A stretch of DNA of 6,002 bases, from positions 1 through 6,002 of the forward strand of contig JAJYCH010000325.1 in assembly GCA_021778575.1 (NCBI GenBank), in the 5' to 3' direction. Shown piece by piece: positions 1-4,644 of the stretch (its first letter is position 1; every line of letters starts with the position of its first letter). The notes beneath the pieces were generated by a model. It searched no databases. It worked only from the letters and a program-made list of their open reading frames with translations, and was not told the DNA's origin. The stretch is from Planctomycetota bacterium. GTDB lineage: Bacteria; Planctomycetota; Planctomycetia; Isosphaerales; Isosphaeraceae. Both the position numbers and the translations under genes were made by a program.

Positions 1-567
1 GTCGCGGCAGAGCTGGGCCAGGCTCTCCATCTCGGCGGCCGAGGCCACGGTTCCCGTCGGGTTGGCCGGGCTGTTGACGAGGATGACCTTGGTCCTGGGG
101 GTGATCGCCGCCTTGACCTTGTCGAGGTCGACCCGGAAGTCGGGATAGGTGTCGACCAGGACGGATTTTCCCCCCGCCAGGGTGACGAGGTGGCGGTACA
201 TCACGAAGTAGGGGTCGAAGATGATGACCTCGTCGCCAGGGTCGACGACGCAGCAGAGCGCCAGCAAGAGCGCTCCGGAGGTCCCCGAGGTGATCAGGAC
301 CTGGCGGTCGGCGTGATGGTGCTCGGCGTCGACGGCTTCCTGAAGCTTGCCGCGAAGTTCGGGGATTCCCTGGGTCTGGGTGTAGGCGTTGAAGCCGCCT
401 TGAATCGCCTCGATCGCGGCGAGCTTGACCGGTTCGGCGACGTCGAAGTCGGGCAGGCCGATGGACAGGTTGATCGGGTCCTTCATGGCCCTGGCCATGT
501 CGAACGCCTTGCGAATGCCCGAAGCGTCGATGTGCTTCATCCGGTCGGCGATCCAGGCATCGTTCAC
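1..567 (-). CDS. PLP-dependent aminotransferase, class I/II (N-terminal 189 residues, partial)
   Basis: This is the N-terminal half of a fold-type-I PLP aminotransferase of the aspartate/aromatic aminotransferase group. Such enzymes move an amino group between an amino acid and a 2-oxo acid in the cytoplasm. My reverse-strand translation opens VNDAWIADRMKHIDASGIRK. Visible family motifs are SIGLPDFD (about 35-42, substrate-binding Gly loop), AYTQTQGIPELR (61-72), TSGTSGAL (93-100, PLP phosphate loop), DPYFVMY (118-124, with the Tyr that packs near the cofactor) and NSPANPTG (165-172, with the PLP-contacting Asn). The catalytic Lys would lie in the missing C-terminal half, as family members run about 380-400 residues. 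I chose GTG at 567: it precedes the conserved WIADRM segment, has GAGG 8 nt upstream, and no ATG lies between it and an upstream in-frame stop. ATG at 540 would cut off part of that segment. The substrate cannot be told from this fragment. Confidence 0.93.
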   Translation of the reverse strand, partial: MNDAWIADRMKHIDASGIRKAFDMARAMKDPINLSIGLPDFDVAEPVKLAAIEAIQGGFNAYTQTQGIPELRGKLQEAVDAEHHHADRQVLITSGTSGALLLALCCVVDPGDEVIIFDPYFVMYRHLVTLAGGKSVLVDTYPDFRVDLDKVKAAITPRTKVILVNSPANPTGTVASAAEMESLAQLCRD

Positions 568-641
568 GTCGAGGGCCTCAAGAGGGCGTTGGCAATGGAA
601 ATCGTCGAGGGGGTCTTTGCTGGAATCGCTCGAACTTCTCC

Positions 642-699
642 GTAGGGTAGGGCTTGCCCTGCCGATTAATCGGGGACGGCAGGGCAAGCCCTACCCTAC
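642..699. repeat. REP/BIME-like nested palindrome
   Basis: Two perfect 23-nt arms, 642-664 and 677-699, flank a 12-nt centre. Each arm contains its own small hairpin (AGGGC-TT-GCCCT on the plus strand), and the centre falls within another palindrome, CCGATTAATCGG at 662-673. The element begins with GTAG at 642 and ends with CTAC at 699, so the tetranucleotide GTAG reads inward from both ends. Known REP sequences mobilised by RAYT (Y1 tyrosine) transposases have a GTAG or GGAG tetranucleotide 5' to an imperfect palindrome, and two in inverted orientation make a BIME. The match to that plan is seen here; membership of a dispersed family is inferred. Confidence 0.7.
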
Positions 700-728
700 A
701 AGAAAAACGCACGTTTCCATTCGTTGTC

Positions 729-781
729 GGGTGTGTCGAGGTGTCGCCGGTGCGTCTTCGCTGACGCTCGACACACCCTAC
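729..781 (-). repeat. REP-like palindromic element with GTAG head
   Basis: Perfect 12-nt arms GGGTGTGTCGAG (729-740) and CTCGACACACCC (767-778) enclose 26 nt. Read on the minus strand the element starts with GTAG (781-778), followed by an imperfect palindrome whose ends are GGTGTGTC and GACGCACC, one G:T mismatch from perfect pairing. A further short stem, GCGTC/GACGC, lies at 752-756 and 763-767. This is the usual plan of a REP unit: a GTAG tetranucleotide, then an imperfect hairpin. It shares the GTAGGGT opening with the neighbouring element at 642-699, which suggests related origin. Confidence 0.62.
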
Positions 782-830
782 CTATTTGCAGCGACTCATC
801 GATTTATGTCGGACGGTGTCATACCCAGAT

Positions 831-1430
831 TTACTCGTTCGGACCGCCGGGTCCGCCGGGACCTCGACGTCCACCACCGGGGCCTCCGGGACCTCGCTCT
901 CTCATCTGCTTGAGCGTGGCCTTCTGGTCGTCGTCGAGGATCTTCTCGATCCGGGCGTCGACGTCCTTCTGGAGCGCGGCCATCTGGGCCTTCTGGGCGT
1001 CGGACAGGTTCAGCCGCTGCTGAATCATCGGCGAGAAAACCTCGCCGGGACGCGAGCCGGGACCACCCGGTCCGCCAAATCCGCCGCCCGGTCCGCCCGG
1101 TCCGCCGAATCCGCCGCCGCCAGTGTATTCCTTCTCGCCCAGGGCGGTGAGTTCGGCCTTGGTGACGGTTCCGTCCTTGTTGGCGTCGGCCCGGTTGAAG
1201 AGGCCGACGAGCCGGGTATCGGTGACCTCGGCCTTCGTGAGGCTCCCATCTTTGTTGGCGTCGAAGGCCATCATCCTGGTGACGAGGTCATCGACATCGG
1301 CCGACTTCGACAGCCCTCGGCCGCCACCGGGTCCTCGGCCGCCACCGGGACCACCGGGCCCCTGGGCCTGGGCGATTGGCCCGGCCAGCACGAGCACAGA
1401 CAGCGCGGGGATCAAACAAGACATCCGCAT
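831..1430 (-). CDS. Secreted EF-hand protein with Gly/Pro-rich tracts and a Spy/LTxxQ-like C-terminal helix region
   Basis: This 199-residue protein is probably exported. Residues 1-22 form a signal peptide (a hydrophobic stretch from LIPALSVLVLAG ending IAQAQ). Then come a Gly/Pro/Arg tract (24-39), two canonical EF-hand loops, DANKDGSLTKAE (57-68) and DANKDGTVTKAE (82-93), each with Asp/Asn/Asp at loop positions 1, 3, 5 and Glu at 12, a second Gly/Pro/Phe tract (104-125), a helical segment with LNLSDAQKAQM (140-150) and ILDDDQKATLKQM (164-176), and a Gly/Pro/Arg tail. The two DxQK helices resemble the LTxxQ motifs of the Spy/CpxP periplasmic chaperone family. Calcium binding is expected from the loops; a chaperone role is inference. 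I chose the ATG at 1430 because GGAG sits 6 nt upstream (1437-1440); a second ATG lies two codons in. The gene follows the dioxygenase by 92 nt and is probably in its operon. Confidence 0.9.
   Translation of the reverse strand: MRMSCLIPALSVLVLAGPIAQAQGPGGPGGGRGPGGGRGLSKSADVDDLVTRMMAFDANKDGSLTKAEVTDTRLVGLFNRADANKDGTVTKAELTALGEKEYTGGGGFGGPGGPGGGFGGPGGPGSRPGEVFSPMIQQRLNLSDAQKAQMAALQKDVDARIEKILDDDQKATLKQMRERGPGGPGGGRRGPGGPGGPNE
1066..1118. repeat. 30-nt-period tandem repeat within the EF-hand gene
   Basis: The 23-nt stretch at 1066-1088 recurs at 1096-1118 with a single A-to-G difference (1078 versus 1108). It encodes a 10-residue GGFGGPGGPG-type unit in the second Gly-rich tract of the EF-hand protein. 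The 30-nt period keeps the reading frame, so unit gain or loss would change tract length without breaking the gene. Confidence 0.75.
1315..1349. repeat. 18-nt-period tandem repeat within the EF-hand gene
   Basis: CCTCGGCCGCCACCGGG occurs identically at 1315-1331 and 1333-1349, an 18-nt period. It encodes two copies of a Gly/Arg/Gly/Pro unit just after the signal peptide of the EF-hand protein. The perfect identity suggests a recent in-frame duplication. Confidence 0.75.
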
Positions 1431-1436
1431 GATTCA

Positions 1437-1441
1437 CTCCA
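1437..1441 (-). promoter_or_regulatory. Shine-Dalgarno site of the EF-hand gene
   Basis: The minus strand reads TGGAG here, 6 nt before the ATG at 1430. This spacing decides for the first of two closely spaced ATG codons. Confidence 0.7.
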
Positions 1442-1522
1442 GATCGATCGGTTCGAAGGGGATGGGAAAAACGAGTTTGACTCATGAGTTGATATCGGGG
1501 TTTTCTTCATGAGCCACGGCGA

Positions 1523-2212
1523 TCAGCGGTTCCGCAGGCGGTCGCGATCGTCCGGGGTCACGCCGAGGATGATGTCGAAGTTGGCAGCCAGCTCGCCGAT
1601 CTTCGAGCCCGGGATCGGCTTGAACTCGGCCATCAGCAGTTCGCGTTCGAACATCGTGCCTTCCATCGCGATCCCGTCCCGCTTGTTGCCGGGGTGGCCG
1701 GCGATGTTGAGCTGCGAGGTGAGGATCTCGCGATCCCCTTTCTTGACCTTGAAGTGGATGTGAGGCGCGGGACGGCCGGGGTAGGGGACCGGCTTGATCG
1801 TCCGGAAGCGGTACTCGCCGGTCGACGCGGTGGTGAACCGGCCGAACCCCTGGAAGTTCTTGTCCTGCTGGTCTTTTTTCTGGTTGCTGTCGCCGGTGTG
1901 GAGATAAACCTCGTTGGCGTCGCACTGCCAGATCTCGATGGTGGCGTCCTTGACCGGGGTTCCCGACGAGGTGAGAATCCGCCCGGTCAGGTGAGTGATC
2001 TCGCCGACGGCGGGGGTGATGCGATCCTTGATGATGATCAGGTCGTTATCGGTATCGAGCGGGAGCCGGTCGGGGTAGAACGGCCCTTCGGTCCTCGACG
2101 GCGTGGCGGCCAGCTCGTCGGCGAACAAGCCTTTGGTGGTGAAGAACGCCGCCCCGGCGGTCATGGTGCCAAGGAACGCCCGGCGGCTCCGACGCGACAG
2201 ATAAGGATTCAT
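1523..2212 (-). CDS. Tat-exported intradiol ring-cleavage dioxygenase (protocatechuate 3,4-dioxygenase beta-like)
   Basis: This 229-residue protein belongs to the non-haem Fe(III) intradiol dioxygenases, which open catechol-type rings between the two hydroxyls using O2. The N-terminus carries a twin-arginine signal, SRRAFLG (9-15), then a hydrophobic stretch to about residue 30. Family landmarks follow: TEGPFYPDRLP (41-51), IEIWQCDANEVYLH (92-105), FQGFGRF (120-126), RTIKPVPYPG (137-146) and PHIHF (150-154). By alignment with PcaH the iron ligands are Tyr103, Tyr144, His151 and His153, all present, with Arg147 close by. The loop between PYPG and HIHF is shorter than in PcaH, so the substrate pocket may differ and the true substrate is unknown. 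ATG at 2212 has AGGAG 6 nt upstream. The EF-hand gene lies 92 nt downstream on the same strand, and a HEAT-repeat gene diverges upstream. The Tat signal implies folding with iron in the cytoplasm and action in the periplasm. Confidence 0.94.
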   Translation of the reverse strand: MNPYLSRRSRRAFLGTMTAGAAFFTTKGLFADELAATPSRTEGPFYPDRLPLDTDNDLIIIKDRITPAVGEITHLTGRILTSSGTPVKDATIEIWQCDANEVYLHTGDSNQKKDQQDKNFQGFGRFTTASTGEYRFRTIKPVPYPGRPAPHIHFKVKKGDREILTSQLNIAGHPGNKRDGIAMEGTMFERELLMAEFKPIPGSKIGELAANFDIILGVTPDDRDRLRNR

Positions 2213-2218
2213 CAGTAT

Positions 2219-2223
2219 CTCCT
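2219..2223 (-). promoter_or_regulatory. Shine-Dalgarno site of the dioxygenase gene
   Basis: The minus strand reads AGGAG, 6 nt before the ATG at 2212. It is the strongest ribosome-binding site in the window and supports that start. Confidence 0.75.
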
Positions 2224-2248
2224 GGGGGAATCGAGAACGGAATTGGCG

Positions 2249-2263
2249 TGGTACCAGATCTGG
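2249..2263. promoter_or_regulatory. Two overlapping short palindromes, possible operator
   Basis: TGGTACCA (2249-2256) overlaps CCAGATCTGG (2254-2263). They lie just downstream, in the minus direction, of a -10-like hexamer and upstream of the dioxygenase start, where a repressor site would be expected. Short palindromes also arise by chance, so this is a weak call. Confidence 0.25.
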
Positions 2264-2267
2264 CGAT

Positions 2268-2273
2268 ATTCTA
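2268..2273 (-). promoter_or_regulatory. Possible -10 element for the dioxygenase/EF-hand operon
   Basis: TAGAAT on the minus strand matches 5 of 6 bases of the sigma-70 -10 consensus and lies 55 nt upstream of the ATG at 2212. No good -35 hexamer is found at 16-18 nt. Confidence 0.3.
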
Positions 2274-2346
2274 AAGAGACCCGGCCTGGAACTCCTTTAA
2301 GAATTCTGAAGAACGGCCGACCTGACGCCATCCCGATTTCCGACAC

Positions 2347-2375
2347 TTGTAAAACAGGAAAAACTCCGATAAGAT
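2347..2375 (+). promoter_or_regulatory. Possible sigma-70-type promoter for the HEAT-repeat gene
   Basis: TTGTAA (2347-2352) and TAAGAT (2370-2375) are 17 nt apart, each matching 4 of 6 consensus bases. They lie in the A-rich part of the divergent intergenic region, 37 nt before the HEAT-repeat start. An alternative -10, GATAAG at 2368, would give a 15-nt spacer. Confidence 0.35.
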
Positions 2376-2412
2376 TCGGGGACTATCCCTGACCCTCAGA
2401 GATTTTTCCGTG

Positions 2413-3810
2413 ATGAACTGGCCAACCATCGATCGGACCATTCCCAAGCTCCGAACCTGGCACCTGCTGGGGATCATCGCGGCGACGGCCGGGTTCATCG
2501 CCGTGTTTCAGTTCCGCTGGACGACCCAGGACGAAGGCTACGCGACCATACGCCGCTTACGCTCCATGGACGCCGTCGAACGAACGAAAGCCGTGGGCGA
2601 TCTCTACGCCTTACGTCCGCGCGAGCGTCGGGCGGTTGCTCCGCTGACCGAGATGTTGTTCGACAACGACCCGGGCGCCCGCGCCGCCGCGGCCCGGGCG
2701 CTGGTTTACCTGTTGAGCCCGGAGTTGAACGTGCCTGTCGACGACGCGATCATCGCGCCGGTCAAGGCGGCGCTCGCCTCGGTCCTGAACGATCCGGACC
2801 CCTCGGCCCGGTTCGAGATTGCCTGCTCGCTCGGCCGGCTTGAGGCTGATCCCCAGGTGATCGTCCCGCCGCTGCTCGAATTCGCTCGCGACCCGCAAGC
2901 CTCGCGGAGGGCCGAGGCGGTCGCGGTCCTCGGGGCCTATGGCCGCCCGAGCGAGCCGGCGCTGGCCGCGATCTTCGACGCTCTCGGCGATCCCGATTCC
3001 GTCGTCCGTCTGCGAGCGGCCGAAGCGCTGACCTACTGCGTCCTCTACCCCAAGCCCGCCCCTCAGCCGCTCCGCGAGCGGATCAAGGCCACGCTCCTTG
3101 CCAGGGCCGACGTCGAGAATCTCCAGGTCCGGTCCGGAGCGATCACCGCCTTGTGCCGGATCGACGGTCAGCTCGGAATCCAGGACCCGCAAATGGTCAA
3201 GTTCCTGAGTGATCCCGACCGAAATATCCGGATCGGCGTCTGCATGTACGTGGCCTGGGGTCGGTCCCGAACCCGAGCCCCGGAATTCGTCCCGGCGCTC
3301 CAGAAGGCCCTGAACGACCCCGAAATCCGGGTCTCGGCCGCCTACGCGCTGGGGCACATCGGATTCCCGGCCGAAGGTGCTCTCCCCGCGCTCCGGAATG
3401 TGTTCGAGGCCACGACCGGCGACGAACGGGAGAGCGTGGCCCGGTCGATCGCGGCCATCGAGACCGCCGTCCAGACCTTCCGGACGCAAACCCTGCCTCA
3501 GGATATCGCCGACCTGGGCCACCCCGATGACCCGATCACCCGAGCCCTGGCCGCCGGGCGGATCGAAGCTCACGGTCCCCGAGCCGCCGCTGCGATCCCG
3601 TCGCTGGTCGTCTGCCTGAGCGATCGCGAGCCCGAAGTCCGGATCGCCGCCGCCACCGCCCTGGGCCAGCTTGGCCCCGACGCCACAGTCACGCTGCCGA
3701 CGCTCGAAAAACTCGTCGAGACCGACCCCGACCCGAGAGTCCGCCAGGCCGCGACCCGCTCCCGAGCGATCCTGCTCCGACCACCTGGTCCGTCGAACCA
3801 GGCTCCGTGA
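2413..3810 (+). CDS. Membrane-anchored HEAT-repeat protein
   Basis: This protein of 465 residues has one N-terminal membrane helix (about 16-34, around HLLGIIAATAGFIAVF) preceded by Arg/Lys, which predicts N-in, C-out topology with the repeats in the periplasm. The rest is an alpha-solenoid of about ten HEAT-type repeats. Typical units end in DPDPSARFEIACSLGRL, DPDSVVRLRAAEALTYC, DPEIRVSAAYALGHIG and DREPEVRIAAATALGQLG, with the conserved Asp-Pro turn and Val-Arg followed by a small-residue helix. HEAT solenoids are protein-binding scaffolds and no catalytic motif is visible, so the partner is unknown. The C-terminus ends in a short Pro-rich tail. The start is uncertain: GTG at 2410 and ATG at 2413 are adjacent codons, and the only ribosome-site candidate is a weak AGAGA at 2398-2402. 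I prefer the ATG. The gene diverges from the dioxygenase gene. Confidence 0.9.
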   Translation: MNWPTIDRTIPKLRTWHLLGIIAATAGFIAVFQFRWTTQDEGYATIRRLRSMDAVERTKAVGDLYALRPRERRAVAPLTEMLFDNDPGARAAAARALVYLLSPELNVPVDDAIIAPVKAALASVLNDPDPSARFEIACSLGRLEADPQVIVPPLLEFARDPQASRRAEAVAVLGAYGRPSEPALAAIFDALGDPDSVVRLRAAEALTYCVLYPKPAPQPLRERIKATLLARADVENLQVRSGAITALCRIDGQLGIQDPQMVKFLSDPDRNIRIGVCMYVAWGRSRTRAPEFVPALQKALNDPEIRVSAAYALGHIGFPAEGALPALRNVFEATTGDERESVARSIAAIETAVQTFRTQTLPQDIADLGHPDDPITRALAAGRIEAHGPRAAAAIPSLVVCLSDREPEVRIAAATALGQLGPDATVTLPTLEKLVETDPDPRVRQAATRSRAILLRPPGPSNQAP

Positions 3811-3826
3811 TTGGGCCGGCCCTCGT

Positions 3827-3852
3827 CTGGGAATCCGATCCTCCCAGCTTTT
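3827..3852 (+). terminator. Weak candidate intrinsic terminator after the HEAT-repeat gene
   Basis: CTGGGA (3827-3832) pairs with TCCCAG (3842-3847) across a 9-nt loop, followed by CTTTTCT. It lies 16 nt after the HEAT-repeat stop codon. The stem is only 6 bp and the T-run is short and interrupted, so termination may be partial. Confidence 0.35.
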
Positions 3853-3870
3853 CTCGACCCGTTCGCCGGA

Positions 3871-3876
3871 TAGAAT
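3871..3876 (+). promoter_or_regulatory. Possible -10 element for the NTF2-like membrane protein gene
   Basis: TAGAAT matches 5 of 6 bases of the -10 consensus and lies 42 nt before the preferred ATG at 3919. It follows the candidate terminator, which fits separate transcription. No clear -35 is seen. Confidence 0.25.
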
Positions 3877-3908
3877 AGAGGTCGACACGCCCCCCTCGGA
3901 CAAATGCC

Positions 3909-3912
3909 GGAG
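3909..3912 (+). promoter_or_regulatory. Shine-Dalgarno site deciding the start at 3919
   Basis: GGAG lies 6 nt before the ATG at 3919. The in-frame ATG at 3904 has no comparable site, and this GGAG would fall inside its coding sequence. The same 6-nt spacing is used by the dioxygenase and EF-hand genes. Confidence 0.6.
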
Positions 3913-3918
3913 CCGATC

Positions 3919-4509
3919 ATGACTCTCCTTGCCGAAGACGCTTCTTACCTGCTGATCGGTCTGGGGGTAGCGGCCCTGGCCTGTCTGGCGGCGCTGAAGA
4001 TCACCCAGCAGGGGAAGTTCTTGATCTGGGCGCTGGGGCTGGTGGTGCTGGCGGGCGTGGTCTTCGGTATCGAGCATTTCTGGGTCACCGACGCCGAACG
4101 CGTCGAGGCCGTGGTCTACGACATGGCCGACGCGGTCGAGCATTCGGATATCGATCGGATCAGGTTGCACTTTGATGAAAAAGTGACCATCGGTTCAGGC
4201 ACCCGGACGAGAGACGGTTTGATCCCGCTGGCCTTTGTGTTTTCGCGGCTCAAGAACTGTCATTTCGACTTCGTGAAGATCACCCGGCTGACGACCTCGG
4301 TGGGGAGCCAGACCCGGATGGGCAAGGCCGAGTTCAAGGCCACGGCTTCCGGGACGTATCAAGAGAGCGGCAACGAATATCCGATCGGATCACTGGGAAC
4401 AGAGTGGGCACTCTCGTTCCGCGAGACCGCGCCCCAGGTCTGGAAGGTCACGAGAATCCAGGCGATCAAGATTCCCGCGCAGATCGAACGGGAGATGTCG
4501 GGCCGGTGA
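3919..4509 (+). CDS. Two-helix membrane protein with an NTF2/SnoaL-like domain
   Basis: This is a 196-residue protein of unknown function. Two hydrophobic helices at about 9-26 and 34-51 are joined by a short linker containing KITQQGK, a hairpin that leaves both termini on the same side of the membrane. The soluble part (about 57-185) starts with an amphipathic helix (RVEAVVYDMADAVEHSDIDRI) followed by a strand-rich section ending in WALSFRETAPQVWKVTRIQ. That order, a helix with a stretch of the type 'A-x-E-x-x-D' and later strands with a W-K-V-T-x-I edge, recalls the NTF2/SnoaL cone fold. The fold call is inference from pattern, and no catalytic residues can be named. I chose ATG at 3919 because GGAG precedes it by 6 nt; an in-frame ATG at 3904 would add five residues. 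It sits between the HEAT-repeat and J-domain genes on the same strand. Confidence 0.85.
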   Translation: MTLLAEDASYLLIGLGVAALACLAALKITQQGKFLIWALGLVVLAGVVFGIEHFWVTDAERVEAVVYDMADAVEHSDIDRIRLHFDEKVTIGSGTRTRDGLIPLAFVFSRLKNCHFDFVKITRLTTSVGSQTRMGKAEFKATASGTYQESGNEYPIGSLGTEWALSFRETAPQVWKVTRIQAIKIPAQIEREMSGR

Positions 4510-4585
4510 ACCCCAGACGGTGGTCGGAGCCGCCGGCCGAGGGATCGCCCGTGACAAAGGCCGGGAATTTCGTGCGTTCCTGGTC

Positions 4586-4591
4586 TATAAT
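4586..4591 (+). promoter_or_regulatory. Perfect -10 hexamer upstream of the J-domain gene
   Basis: TATAAT at 4586-4591 is a full match to the sigma-70 -10 consensus, 53 nt before the J-domain ATG, in an otherwise GC-rich gap. No -35 of quality lies at 16-18 nt; GTGACA at 4551 is too far away. An ECF-type reading, with GGAATT at 4564 paired to GTCTA, is possible but weaker. Confidence 0.45.
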
Positions 4592-4644
4592 GTCAGAGAG
4601 CGTGAACCATCACCGGCCGTCCACGGGGCGACGCGAATTTTGTC

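Larger units (their letters stand above)
568..830. other. Intergenic region carrying two palindromic repeats
   Basis: This 263-nt gap separates the end of the EF-hand gene from the start of the aminotransferase gene, both on the minus strand. I see no credible gene here. It is occupied mostly by two inverted-repeat elements, described separately. Neither is followed by a clear T-run in the minus direction, so any terminator role for the EF-hand transcript is uncertain. The last 75 nt (568-641) form the leader of the aminotransferase gene. Confidence 0.7.

Noticed and set aside
190..645. Plus-strand open frame opposite the aminotransferase
   Set aside because: The minus strand encodes clear aminotransferase motifs across the same bases; the plus frame has none.
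840..900. GC-rich plus-strand repeats looking like a collagen-type Gly-Pro-Pro gene
   Set aside because: The plus frame gives Pro-Gly-Pro text only because the minus-strand gene has GPGG tracts; the EF-hand loops fix the true strand.
786..1487. Plus-strand open frame of 233 codons opposite the EF-hand gene
   Set aside because: It is the mirror of the EF-hand and Gly-rich coding sequence and runs through a palindromic repeat; no domain is visible.
1480..1489. ACTCATGAGT palindrome between the dioxygenase and EF-hand genes
   Set aside because: It is ten bases, with no T-run and no partner site; expected by chance and too weak to call an operator or terminator.
1694..2392. Plus-strand open frame opposite the dioxygenase
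   Set aside because: The dioxygenase on the minus strand has all iron ligands and a strong ribosome site; the plus frame reads through its promoter.
2611..4170. Long open frame of 519 codons on the minus strand
   Set aside because: It lies antisense to the HEAT-repeat gene and runs into the next gene. Its translation is rich in Arg, Asp and Gly with no domain, as expected for the complement of a GC-rich gene; the plus-strand frame has clear HEAT repeats.
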